From SVTX01 sp045658225 (GTDB lineage: Bacteria > Bacillota > Clostridia > Oscillospirales > CAG-272), in contig JAZOUO010000065.1 of assembly GCA_045658225.1 (NCBI GenBank), positions 1-26,113 of the forward strand: a stretch of 26,113 nucleotides of DNA, read 5' to 3'. Each line of letters begins with the position of its first letter. The first letter of the stretch is position 1. The translations under genes and the position numbers were made by a program. Positions 8,456-15,898 of this stretch are shown here, one piece after another. The notes below the pieces were generated by a model that saw only the letters and a program-made list of their open reading frames with translations, made no database searches and was not told the origin of the DNA.

Positions 8456-8489
8456 TGTTTTGTATCCTTTCGGGTGTGTTTGCGGAGTA

Positions 8490-10178
8490 TTATTTAAGAG
8501 AAGCAATCATTTGGTCGAGTCGCTCAATAGACTTGTCGCGACCGAGTATCTGCATGACGGTGTAGAGGTCGGGGGCGTTCATCTTGCCCGTGATAGCCAC
8601 GCGGATAAACATACTGATATCAGCCACGCTTCCCTTGAACGCCGTGGGATCTGCCTTGTATGCTTTCATATCCGATGCGTAGCCAAGACTGTCGGCAATA
8701 GCCTTTACCTTGTCAAACCAAGTGTTCATATCGTCGGCACAGTCATATCCTGCTTTGAAGCTTTCCAAAGTTGCTATGATGTCGGATTTGTCAAAGCTCT
8801 CGGGGTAGTTGTCCTGAATGTTGAAGAACTTATCGTAGAAGAAGCTCATATAGGGCTTTGCGTCTGCAAGAGTTGCAAGGTCCTTACGGGGCTTTTTGCC
8901 GCCGCGTCCGATTGCGAATATCTTTTCTGCAAATTCGCGGTCACTCGCAAGCTCCGCGCCAAATTCGGGGTCAAACTCGAGAGCCCAATCCGTCACCTTT
9001 GCGGTAATATCTGCGGCGGACATTCTGGATATGACATTCTTTGAAACGTCGTCGAGCTTGTTGAAGTCAAACAAGCATCCCGATACGGACATCTTTTTGA
9101 TGTTGAAGGGGAAGTCCTTGTAGGACTTGTCGGGGTTCTGCATATGCCACTCCTCGTAATTGGAGTTGAGAAGTGTCATTATATACTCGCAAACTGCCTC
9201 GGGAGTGTAGCCCATACGGGTGTAGTCGTCCATATTCGCGCCCATATCGCGTTTGGAGAGCTTTTTCTTGTTGCCAAACTCGTCAAGCTTCATTATCTGC
9301 GCTATGTGCATATATTTGGGAAGCTTAAATCCGAGGTATCTGAAAAGCTGAATGTGCTTGGGGAGGCTGGGCAGCCATTCCTCACCGCGAATGACGTGTG
9401 TAGTGCCCATAAGGTGATCGTCAACTGCGTGAGCGAAATGGTAGGTGGGAATCCCGTCGGACTTGAGAAGAACGAAGTCCTCGTCGTTTTCGGGAATTTC
9501 TATCGTTCCTTTTACAAGGTCGGTGAACTTGAGCTTTTTCTCAATATCTCCGTCAGCAAGGATTCTTACAACAAAGGGATGTCCTTGTACCAGATGCTCC
9601 TCAACCTCTTGCATTGTAAAGTTGCGACGAGCAAGCATTTCTGCGCGCTTCTGCTCTGCCTGTGCCTGCCAGTCGGTGTTCTTTATTTCTTCCTTTTTGT
9701 TTACTGCCGCAAGTGCGTCAAGCTCCTCCTCGGTGGTAAAGCAAGGGTAAGCCTTGCCCTCGCGGATAAGCTGCTTTGCAAAGGTCTGATATATCTCTCC
9801 ACGGAGACTCTGCTTGTAGGGACCATATGCGCCCTTGTCAGAAATGTTTCCGTTTTCGTCAAGTATTGCGCCCTCGTCAAACTCTATACCGTAGCGAGCA
9901 AGAGTTTTTATAAGTCCCTCTGCAGCGCCCTGAACCTCGCGCTTTGCGTCGGTGTCCTCAATTCGAAGGTAGAACACGCCACCCGACTGATGAGCAAGTC
10001 GCTCCGCAACTGTGGAAGGGAAAAGTCCGCCGAAATGCACAAAGCCCGTAGGACTGGGAGCAAATCTTGTCACCTTTGCGCCCTCGGGGAGAGAACGCGC
10101 GGGGTATCTCGCCTCAATATCTGTGGGGAGAGTTGTTATATTTGGGAAAAGCAGTTCTGAAAGTCTGTTGAAATCCAT
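8490..10178 (-). CDS. gltX: Glutamate--tRNA ligase (divergent form)
   Basis: A 562-residue class I synthetase, somewhat longer than most GluRS (about 470-500). An N-terminal extension of about 35 residues precedes the Rossmann-fold start RFAPSPTGFVHFGG (38-51), in which the HIGH motif is replaced by HFGG. The LRIEDTD block (71-77) and the KLSKR loop (306-310) are as expected for GluRS. An insertion-rich connective region (about 100-240) and a helical anticodon-binding domain ending in MQILGRDKSIERL follow. The partner glnS is immediately downstream, which suggests this enzyme discriminates against tRNA-Gln, though residues in the anticodon domain cannot settle this by eye. It follows the hydrolase gene by 36 bp, in one operon. 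Confidence 0.95.
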   Translation of the reverse strand: MDFNRLSELLFPNITTLPTDIEARYPARSLPEGAKVTRFAPSPTGFVHFGGLFPSTVAERLAHQSGGVFYLRIEDTDAKREVQGAAEGLIKTLARYGIEFDEGAILDENGNISDKGAYGPYKQSLRGEIYQTFAKQLIREGKAYPCFTTEEELDALAAVNKKEEIKNTDWQAQAEQKRAEMLARRNFTMQEVEEHLVQGHPFVVRILADGDIEKKLKFTDLVKGTIEIPENDEDFVLLKSDGIPTYHFAHAVDDHLMGTTHVIRGEEWLPSLPKHIQLFRYLGFKLPKYMHIAQIMKLDEFGNKKKLSKRDMGANMDDYTRMGYTPEAVCEYIMTLLNSNYEEWHMQNPDKSYKDFPFNIKKMSVSGCLFDFNKLDDVSKNVISRMSAADITAKVTDWALEFDPEFGAELASDREFAEKIFAIGRGGKKPRKDLATLADAKPYMSFFYDKFFNIQDNYPESFDKSDIIATLESFKAGYDCADDMNTWFDKVKAIADSLGYASDMKAYKADPTAFKGSVADISMFIRVAITGKMNAPDLYTVMQILGRDKSIERLDQMIASLK

Positions 10179-10214
10179 ATTTTTAACCGTTCCTTTTTAT
10201 GTTGTCAGATTTTA

Positions 10215-10829
10215 TTAAAAGTAATATGATACTATGTCAAGCGCGCGACCGAGTGTGGACTCGTCACCGTGACCGGGGTATATTTTGAGATTTTTGTCAA
10301 GAGTGCGCAAAAACTTAAGGCTATCTCTCATCTTTCTCGGGTCGCCGCTGTAAAGGTCGCACCTTCCGATAGATTCGGCAAAGAGCGTGTCACCCGTGAT
10401 GAGAATACCGTTACCGAGCAGACATATACAGCCGTCCGTGTGACCGGGGGTATTCAGTACAGTCAGACTCTCGTCGCCGATTGATATTTTGTCGCCGTGC
10501 TTCAGCGTCTTTTCTGCGGGGGAGAATGTTCTGTCTCTGCCAAAAAAGGTCTTGAACGCGTTTTTGTCTCCGTCAAGCAAAAATTCAGCATCGCTTTCGT
10601 GGATACACAAGGGAGCTCCCGAACGAGCGCGCAGAGTGTCTGCCGAGAGCATATGGTCGAAATGACCGTGTGTTAATATTATGCAATCAAGGTTTACATT
10701 TTTGATTTGCAAAAACTCCATTATTTTGTCTGTTGACGCGCTTGGGTCAATTATTGCCGCGTGTGAATTGCTAATCAAAATATAGCAGTTAGCTCCAAAT
10801 GAGCCTGGGTAAAGATTGTATATTTCCAT
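10215..10829 (-). CDS. Metallo-beta-lactamase-fold hydrolase (glyoxalase II-like)
   Basis: A 204-residue cytoplasmic metallohydrolase. The binuclear metal motif HxHxDH is THGHFDH (His54, His56, Asp58, His59), followed by PGHTDG, the GDTLF aspartate and a final PGHG histidine, all in the order of the glyoxalase II-like branch. Its true substrate is unknown; small family members of this size often hydrolyse thioesters or have no assigned substrate. The ATG at 10829 is preceded by AAAGGAG; the longer in-frame start upstream lacks such a site. It is the first gene of the operon with gltX and glnS, behind the promoter at 10866-10894. Confidence 0.92.
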   Translation of the reverse strand: MEIYNLYPGSFGANCYILISNSHAAIIDPSASTDKIMEFLQIKNVNLDCIILTHGHFDHMLSADTLRARSGAPLCIHESDAEFLLDGDKNAFKTFFGRDRTFSPAEKTLKHGDKISIGDESLTVLNTPGHTDGCICLLGNGILITGDTLFAESIGRCDLYSGDPRKMRDSLKFLRTLDKNLKIYPGHGDESTLGRALDIVSYYF

Positions 10830-10865
10830 ACCGCTATCTCCTTTGTGCAAAAAATACCACATCTT

Positions 10866-10894
10866 ATTATATCACACGAAATTTGACTTGTCTA
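10866..10894 (-). promoter_or_regulatory. Extended -10 promoter of the hydrolase-gltX-glnS operon
   Basis: Minus-strand TAGACA and TATAAT are spaced by 17 bp, with TGA directly before TATAAT giving an extended -10. The 5' leader is only about 30 nt, too short for a T-box. Confidence 0.85.
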
Positions 10895-10930
10895 CATTTT
10901 TGATCAAAAAAGTTATTCTTTTAATAACAA

Positions 10931-10956
10931 AAAGCGCGTGCTGGGGCACGCGCTTT
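10931..10956 (-). terminator. Terminator of the solute-binding protein gene
   Basis: An 11-bp perfect stem (AAAGCGCGTGC and complement, loop of four) 15 bp after the stop codon, followed on the minus strand by TTGTTATT. Confidence 0.85.
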
Positions 10957-10971
10957 GAGTTTATTATTCAA

Positions 10972-13071
10972 TTACTCTTCTTCAGGGAAGAGGTAAGAGT
11001 AGTTAGAACCTTCCGCCTTAAATTCGTCGTATGTAAAATCTCTGAATCCATAGAAATAAGAGAAGGGGTTTTCCTTGTAATTGTCGAAGTTTTCTGAGAG
11101 GAATTTTTCGCAAAGAGTGAGGTATTCGTCGTATTTCTTAACTTCCATCTTTACGAAATTTGTATTTGTGTAGTAATCTGTATTCTTGCTCCACCAAAGA
11201 GTTTTATTTTTAAGGTTAAGAGTTTTGCTCTTAAGGCTCGCATACTGGTTGAATACTACGGGAATAGAGGGCATATCCTCCATAAGAATTTCTTCGGCAC
11301 GAATGAGATCATCATTTCTGTCTTTGATATTCTTTTCGTTGTAGACAGTCTCCATAAGGTCGTTATATGCCTTGGAGTCATAGCCTGTGATATGGGGAGT
11401 AAGGTTGTAAGTTATTTCCTCTGTTGAGGTACCTGCACCGCCGATGAATGAGGGCATTACCATACCTTGTCCCGAGAATGCCTTTGCGTAGGGGGCAAGC
11501 ACTGCGTAAGGAGTAGCTGCTGTTGCAACGGCATCAAGAGCGATAACTTCAAACTCACCGTTTTTGAGGTCCTTTGCGTACAAGTCGTCGCAAATGTCTG
11601 TCGGTACATTCATGGTGTCTTTTGCATAGTCGTTGTTTACGATAGTTCCGCGGAGCTTTATATCCACATTGAAACCAAGACCGTCTCTGCCCCAAGCCTT
11701 TGCTACCTGCTCAGCTATTGCTATATGCACCTCGTCATATGCTGCAACGGTAATGGAGAAGGAATAGTCGCGCGCGTCAATGCCTGCCGTGTCAAGCAGA
11801 GCCTTTGCTGCATCCATATCCTTTATAAGATTTTTATAATTGTTATCACATATCTCGCGGAAGGTTTTTTTGATATTTTCTGAGGAGAAGACGCCCGAAG
11901 GAACGATACCCGTTGCCGCTTCGGCAAATACGACCATATCCGCTATCGCCTGACGGTCGATTGCCATAGAGAGTGCTTGTCTTACTTCCTTGATAGCAAA
12001 TATTGCCTCACCCGTCGCATTGCCTGCTTTCTTTATGAGAGCCTTTTGGTTGAGATAGTATGTATGTGTGGAGAGGGAGTCTCCAACGGTGAGCTCCTTG
12101 CTATCCTTATATTCGTTGCGCAAAGACAGCGGAATATCTCCCATATAAAGCACTTGTCCTGCATCGTAAGCGGCCTTGAGCTCCTCATCGGAAAGCGCGC
12201 AATCAACGAGAATTCTGTAAGGTGTGACCGAACAATCTATAGGATCTTCGTCTTCTGTATTTCTGAAATAGTATGCATTTCTTTCGATAATGAAGCTGCT
12301 GATTATCTGAGAAGTGCATTCTCCGGATCCAGGATGATAGGTTATATTACCGTTTTTCTCCTCATAGTAATCGGAGTCAAGGTATTTAACAGTGCTGTCT
12401 GTGGCAAAGTATATTCTGGCAAGCTTGAAGGGACCGCTACATACCATAGAAGCAGGCTTTTTTGCCCAGTCCTCAGATTTAACGGATGCTTCGTTCAGTG
12501 GAGCCAAAGCCAAGCTTGTGAGGTTGAAAAGAAATTGATCGTAGTCTATCTTGCCTTCAAATTCAATAGTGACTATCTTGTTATCAGCATAAAGACCGAG
12601 GTCATCGATAGACTTTTCACCCTCCTTAACGGCACGAGCATTCTTTATATCATAGAGCAAAGCCGCTGCCTCGTAAGAAGCTCCGACGTCAAGTATTCTC
12701 TTCCATGCGAAAACAACGTCGTTTGCCGAGATGGGAGTATTGTCCGACCAGAAAGAATCACCAAGGGTGATCTCCATTTTATATTCGTCTTTCTTCTTAT
12801 CCTCGATGATTTTATAATCCGCAGCGAGAGATTTCTTTACTTTTCCGTTCTCGTCAAGTGTAAAGAGAGTCTCGAAAAGCATACTTACAACGTTTCTTGT
12901 TGATTCGTTGTAATAAGCGTTTGCAGGGTCAAGGTCATACATGTTTTCTGTCAAGTACATTACAATGTACTCGCCCTTGTACTCCTCGTCCTTTTTGCTG
13001 CAGGATACAAGCGATACTGCAGAAGCACACATCAAAAGGCAGAGAATAAGAGCCATTACGCGTTTCATCAT
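10972..13071 (-). CDS. Family-5 ABC transporter substrate-binding lipoprotein (peptide-type)
   Basis: A 699-residue extracytoplasmic lipoprotein. The N-terminus is a lipoprotein signal peptide with a hydrophobic core and lipobox LVSC (Cys24). The mature protein has the family-5 extracellular solute-binding pattern: an N-terminal block with DLDPANAYYNESTRNVVSML, the motif FWSDNTPISANDVVFAWKRI, and later KEVRQALSMAIDRQAIADM, as in oligopeptide or nickel binders. It is longer than usual (about 500-600) with an extra C-terminal segment. No permease or ATPase gene adjoins it, so it must work with components encoded elsewhere or serve another binding role. The ATG-ATG start follows GAGGAGG by about 11 nt. 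Ligand is unknown; peptides are the family default. Confidence 0.9.
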   Translation of the reverse strand: MMKRVMALILCLLMCASAVSLVSCSKKDEEYKGEYIVMYLTENMYDLDPANAYYNESTRNVVSMLFETLFTLDENGKVKKSLAADYKIIEDKKKDEYKMEITLGDSFWSDNTPISANDVVFAWKRILDVGASYEAAALLYDIKNARAVKEGEKSIDDLGLYADNKIVTIEFEGKIDYDQFLFNLTSLALAPLNEASVKSEDWAKKPASMVCSGPFKLARIYFATDSTVKYLDSDYYEEKNGNITYHPGSGECTSQIISSFIIERNAYYFRNTEDEDPIDCSVTPYRILVDCALSDEELKAAYDAGQVLYMGDIPLSLRNEYKDSKELTVGDSLSTHTYYLNQKALIKKAGNATGEAIFAIKEVRQALSMAIDRQAIADMVVFAEAATGIVPSGVFSSENIKKTFREICDNNYKNLIKDMDAAKALLDTAGIDARDYSFSITVAAYDEVHIAIAEQVAKAWGRDGLGFNVDIKLRGTIVNNDYAKDTMNVPTDICDDLYAKDLKNGEFEVIALDAVATAATPYAVLAPYAKAFSGQGMVMPSFIGGAGTSTEEITYNLTPHITGYDSKAYNDLMETVYNEKNIKDRNDDLIRAEEILMEDMPSIPVVFNQYASLKSKTLNLKNKTLWWSKNTDYYTNTNFVKMEVKKYDEYLTLCEKFLSENFDNYKENPFSYFYGFRDFTYDEFKAEGSNYSYLFPEEE

Positions 13072-13146
13072 GATTTAGGGTTCCTCCTCGCATAATAATC
13101 ACAAATGAATTTATTTTTTGCTAAAATACGCAAATATACATATAAC

Positions 13147-13175
13147 ATTATAACACAAAAATGTTGATTTGGCAA
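13147..13175 (-). promoter_or_regulatory. Sigma-A promoter of the solute-binding protein gene
   Basis: Minus-strand TTGCCA and TATAAT separated by 17 bp, giving a 5' leader of about 70 nt. In the 450-bp stretch 13072-13521, which has no gene, this is the only clear promoter. Confidence 0.8.
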
Positions 13176-13202
13176 GAGAGCATTTTATTATAATAAATAT
13201 TC

Positions 13203-13246
13203 GTATAATTGCACAATAATAAGTTTTTTGTTTTGTGCAATTATAC
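13203..13246. repeat. Long inverted repeat upstream of the solute-binding protein promoter
   Basis: Two perfect 14-bp arms, GTATAATTGCACAA (13203-13216) and its complement (13233-13246), surround a 16-bp AT-rich spacer. It ends about 28 bp upstream of the -35 box of the promoter at 13147-13175. Each arm contains TATAAT on its own strand. It could be an operator for a dimeric regulator or a DNA hairpin; no T-run marks it as a terminator. Confidence 0.75.
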
Positions 13247-13338
13247 ATTGTGTGCGAAATGTTTTTGCCAGTAAGAGCGTTAAAACTCCGACTTTATTAA
13301 AAAATAGCAGTTAATATTCCATATTGTAAAAAACAAAG

Positions 13339-13368
13339 GAAGGTCTCGCATCCCCATGCGAGACCTTC
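13339..13368 (-). terminator. Probable terminator downstream of the 91-aa membrane protein gene
   Basis: A perfect 13-bp stem (GAAGGTCTCGCAT and complement, loop CCCC). Reading the minus strand it is followed by CTTTGTTTTTTAC, so it probably ends the transcript starting at about 13925, leaving a 150-nt 3' untranslated tail. Confidence 0.7.
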
Positions 13369-13412
13369 AAAAACAGAGGTTTTGTTTCGGGATATTCCCG
13401 AATGTTATATGT

Positions 13413-13492
13413 GATGCATACAAGTCAGCCACACAAAGTGAGAGTGGATATCGCCTAATTCCCCAATCAAGCAATACAGAGTGTATGCCATC
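13413..13492. other. Possible structured RNA segment in the gene-less stretch 13369-13521
   Basis: GATGCATAC (13413-13421) and GTATGCCATC (13483-13492) can form a 9-bp helix with one bulged C, enclosing about 60 nt that contain a smaller CCAC/GTGG hairpin. A further perfect 7-bp palindrome (TTCGGGA and complement) sits at 13386-13402. No open reading frame of note is present. On the minus strand all of this precedes the terminator at 13339-13368. I recognise no known RNA family. Confidence 0.3.
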
Positions 13493-13521
13493 TGTCAAAT
13501 GAATTCATGTTACGGAGGAGC

Positions 13522-13797
13522 TTATTTTTTTTGCTCAACCATACTGCCTATTGTTGCAATGTCAAGAATGGCAAATATCGCGCATACGACAACACCCATA
13601 AAGAAACCGATGCTTCCGTCGTTTATCTTGCCAAGAGTTGCTACAAAGCCAACGAGTGCGAGGGCGATAACTATAAGCTTTACAACGGTCACGAATGTCT
13701 TATTTGTGAGCAGGGAAATGAATGAGCAAGCGGCTGATGTTGCTCTGTCTTCAAGACTTGTTTTTGTAATATCGGAGTCATGATAATAAGCGTTCAT
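13522..13797 (-). CDS. Small two-helix membrane protein, unknown function
   Basis: A 91-residue protein I do not recognise. A polar N-terminal segment of about 35 residues (rich in Asp, Thr and Ser) is followed by two hydrophobic helices (about 38-57 and 62-84) and a short charged tail ending EQKK. The start ATG is preceded by GAAAGGAA, and a consensus promoter (13932-13960) drives it, which supports a real gene. The 5' leader is about 125 nt and contains two inverted repeats. It is divergent from the HTH-S24 regulator gene, so that regulator could act on both promoters; this is only positional inference. Confidence 0.8.
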   Translation of the reverse strand: MNAYYHDSDITKTSLEDRATSAACSFISLLTNKTFVTVVKLIVIALALVGFVATLGKINDGSIGFFMGVVVCAIFAILDIATIGSMVEQKK

Positions 13798-13851
13798 GGT
13801 AATTTCCTTTCGGTTTTATTGTTGTATTTTTCGAAAAGTAGTTTCTATTTA

Positions 13852-13910
13852 AGAATTAACTTAATTCTCAAAGCGGAATTATTTTAAAAATTCTCGTGTA
13901 AAAATTCCGC
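13852..13910. repeat. Inverted repeats in the leader of the 91-aa membrane protein gene
   Basis: Two structures lie between the promoter and start codon: AGAATTAA-C-TTAATTCT (13852-13868), a near-perfect palindrome, and GCGGAATT (13873-13880) with its complement AATTCCGC (13903-13910). They could shape the mRNA leader or bind a regulator. No terminator is associated with them. Confidence 0.5.
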
Positions 13911-13931
13911 GTTTGGAACTCTTGTAAGCAC

Positions 13932-13960
13932 ATTATAGCACCGATTTTGGAGTTTGTCAA
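13932..13960 (-). promoter_or_regulatory. Consensus sigma-A promoter of the 91-aa membrane protein gene
   Basis: Minus-strand TTGACA and TATAAT, both perfect, spaced by 17 bp. It is back to back with the promoter at 14001-14029, with 40 bp of A/T-tract DNA between the two -35 boxes. Confidence 0.88.
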
Positions 13961-14000
13961 CCCCTTTTTATCAAAAAAAGAAAAATTTTTCAAAAAACTA

Positions 14001-14029
14001 TTTACAAAACGGAAAAAGTGTGATATAAT
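14001..14029 (+). promoter_or_regulatory. Promoter of the HTH-S24 repressor and ATPase operon
   Basis: TTTACA and TATAAT spaced by 17 bp, with TGA before TATAAT (extended -10). A 12-bp palindrome GAAAAATTTTTC (13980-13991) just upstream is a weak candidate operator. Confidence 0.85.
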
Positions 14030-14067
14030 AATGCCATAACAAGAAAAAACTTACTTGGAGGTTGAAA

Positions 14068-14862
14068 ATGGAATACACCTACATCGACAGAATAAAGACT
14101 ATAAAAAGTGAAAAAAAGATAACCAACGATATGCTCTCGGAAATGACCGGGATACCGCTTGGCACGCTCTCAAAGATACTTGCAGGCATCAGTGATTCCC
14201 CCAAGCTTTCAAATATAGTTGCTATATGTGATGCGCTTGACTGCTCGCTTGATTACATCCTCACGGGTATTCCTGAGAATACCAACAACTACACGCTTGA
14301 GGAAAGTGAGATGACGCTCATTGAAAATTACCGCAAGCTTGACAAACACAGCAAAGAGCTTGTAAGTATGGTTATAAGTAAGGAAGCCGAAAGAGCAGGT
14401 GAGCAGACATATCCCACACGTGCGGCACGCACACAGGGCAGGGGTGCGGTCATTCTCAGCCGCGAGTCTATGAAGCAGGCGGCAGGACTCGGCAAGAGAA
14501 AGATAAGCCTTTTCGACCTTCCCGTGTCTGCGGGAACGGGCGTGTTCCTCACGGATACCGAGTCGGTGACTATCAGTATTCCGTCAACGGCGCAGACCGA
14601 GAGCGCGGATTTTGCGCTTCGTATTAAGGGCAACAGTATGGAGCCCAAATACAAGGACGGCGATATTCTGCTTGTTGAGGAGTGTGAGTCTGTTGAATAT
14701 GGCGAGCTTGGAATATTTATTCTCGACGGCGACGGATATTTCAAAAAGTACGAGGGCGACAGACTTGTGTCTCTCAACCCCGACTACGCGCCTATACTTC
14801 TCAAGAATTTTGACGAGACCTCCTGCTGCGGCAGAGTTATAGGAAAGCTTAAAAGAAAGTGA
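14068..14862 (+). CDS. LexA/CI-like transcriptional repressor: XRE-type HTH plus S24 peptidase
   Basis: A 264-residue regulator. Residues about 5-65 form an XRE-type helix-turn-helix (ITNDMLSEMTGIPLGTLSKIL, then ALDCSLDYILTG). After a charged linker comes a LexA-like S24 domain: a potential self-cleavage bond Ala155-Gly156 in LPVSAGTG, the nucleophile Ser190 in GNSMEP, and the general-base lysine (Lys226 by alignment) in GYFKKYE. All three elements are intact, so RecA-stimulated or other self-cleavage is plausible. The ATG at 14068 lies 6 nt after GGAGG; a TTG two codons earlier is less likely. The stop overlaps the start of the ATPase gene (GTGA), which indicates translational coupling. It is not accompanied by integrase or other phage genes, so it is more likely a chromosomal stress regulator than a prophage repressor. 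Not canonical LexA, whose N-terminal domain is winged-helix. Confidence 0.92.
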   Translation: MEYTYIDRIKTIKSEKKITNDMLSEMTGIPLGTLSKILAGISDSPKLSNIVAICDALDCSLDYILTGIPENTNNYTLEESEMTLIENYRKLDKHSKELVSMVISKEAERAGEQTYPTRAARTQGRGAVILSRESMKQAAGLGKRKISLFDLPVSAGTGVFLTDTESVTISIPSTAQTESADFALRIKGNSMEPKYKDGDILLVEECESVEYGELGIFILDGDGYFKKYEGDRLVSLNPDYAPILLKNFDETSCCGRVIGKLKRK

Positions 14863-15764
14863 TATATCTTAAATCCTTTAATCTTGTCAGCGCATACGAC
14901 GAGGATATATTTCTTTTTGAATATAATCCCCAAAAGCCCATCAGTATGATGACGTGCTATTCGGACAATCCCTACCCGTTCAATTTCTTTCCCCAAAAAA
15001 ACATTTCCAAATTTGAGTTTTCCGATATAACGATGCTATACGGTACAAACGGCTCGGGGAAATCCACGGTTTTGAACATTATCTCGGAAAAGCTTAGAGT
15101 CGCCAAGAATCCGCTTTTCAATTACACTCCGTATTACGAAGAATATTTGAAAATGTGTAATTATAAGCTTTCTTTGCGAAACGAGAGATTGCCCGCCAAC
15201 AGTCGGCTTGTACGAAGTGACGACGTTTTTGATTATATGCTGGATATTCGCGCCGTAAATGCGGGAGTTGATAACGACAGACAGAGGATGTTTGACGAGT
15301 ACAATATCCGCAAGAATATTGACGGTCAGAACCACTATCAGCTCTCATCACTTGACGACTACGAGGAGCTAAAGGAGAGAAATTACGCAAAGCACCATTC
15401 AAAGAGCGAATATACGCGCCGTCACGGACTTATGCCAAATGTAAGAACTGTGTCAAACGGCGAGGCGGCATTTGACTTTTTCGGTCGTACGATAACCGAA
15501 AATGCTTTGTATCTACTCGACGAGCCCGAAAACAGTCTTTCCCCAAAACTGCAGATAAGGCTTGCAAAATATATAGAGGAAGCTGCGCGGTTTTACGGGT
15601 GTCAGTTTATCATAGCCACCCATTCTCCGTTTTTGCTTGCTATGAAAGGTGTCAGAATATACGACCTCGACAGCGGCCAGCCCTCGTTCCCAAAAAAATG
15701 GACGGAGCTTGAAAATATTCGGGAGTATTATGAGCTGTTTAAATCTCACGAGGACGAATTTTGA
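14859..15764 (+). CDS. AAA/ABC-type ATPase, COG3910-like
   Basis: A 301-residue ATPase of the RecF/SMC/ABC class. It shows Walker A (GTNGSGKST, 62-70), an ABC-signature-like SNGE (199-202), Walker B LYLLDEPE (217-224), a D-loop-like NSLSP and the H-loop His255 in ATHSPFLL. The 130 residues between Walker A and signature are polar and basic, without the long coiled coil of RecN or SMC proteins. No nuclease (TOPRIM, HNH) domain is fused. The start is a GTG at 14859 overlapping the repressor stop by 4 bp; later starts would cut off the first beta strand. COG3910 members have no defined function. Being tied to an S24 repressor suggests a role in a DNA-damage or stress response, but that is inference. 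Confidence 0.88.
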   Translation: MIYLKSFNLVSAYDEDIFLFEYNPQKPISMMTCYSDNPYPFNFFPQKNISKFEFSDITMLYGTNGSGKSTVLNIISEKLRVAKNPLFNYTPYYEEYLKMCNYKLSLRNERLPANSRLVRSDDVFDYMLDIRAVNAGVDNDRQRMFDEYNIRKNIDGQNHYQLSSLDDYEELKERNYAKHHSKSEYTRRHGLMPNVRTVSNGEAAFDFFGRTITENALYLLDEPENSLSPKLQIRLAKYIEEAARFYGCQFIIATHSPFLLAMKGVRIYDLDSGQPSFPKKWTELENIREYYELFKSHEDEF

Positions 15765-15793
15765 TTTTAAATTCAAGTAGTCTATATAAAAAT

Positions 15794-15819
15794 ACCGAAA
15801 CCGAGTATGCGGTTTCGGT
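15794..15819 (+). terminator. Terminator of the repressor-ATPase operon
   Basis: A perfect 10-bp stem (ACCGAAACCG and complement, loop of six) 30 bp after the ATPase stop, followed by a short GTTTTAC. Confidence 0.7.
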
Positions 15820-15863
15820 GTTTTACGTATTATCAAATCTCCGACAAAACTTTTCCAAACCCC

Positions 15864-15892
15864 TTGACAAACCAAAGATTATATCTTATAAT
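15864..15892 (+). promoter_or_regulatory. Consensus sigma-A promoter of leuS
   Basis: TTGACA and TATAAT, both perfect, with a 17-bp spacer, directly before the T-box leader. Confidence 0.92.
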
Positions 15893-15898
15893 AATTAA

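Noticed and set aside
8456..8506. Longer N-terminus for GlnRS
   Set aside because: It would overlap the end of gltX, lacks a ribosome binding site and exceeds the standard length; the ATG at 8455 has GAAAGGA before it.
9247..9264. KLSKR in GluRS and VMSKR in GlnRS as altered KMSKS motifs
   Set aside because: These are the normal forms of the motif in their families, unlike KMGKR in LeuRS.
9144..10160. 338-codon plus-strand frame opposite gltX
   Set aside because: Antisense shadow of a real synthetase gene; the protein is Cys/Leu-rich without family motifs and has no ribosome binding site.
11977..12903. 308-codon plus-strand frame opposite the solute-binding protein gene
   Set aside because: The minus-strand gene has a lipobox, promoter, terminator and family motifs; the plus-strand frame has none.
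14068..15764. Prophage immunity region
   Set aside because: The S24 repressor resembles CI proteins, but no integrase, Cro, replication or structural phage genes are nearby; leuS with its T-box follows.
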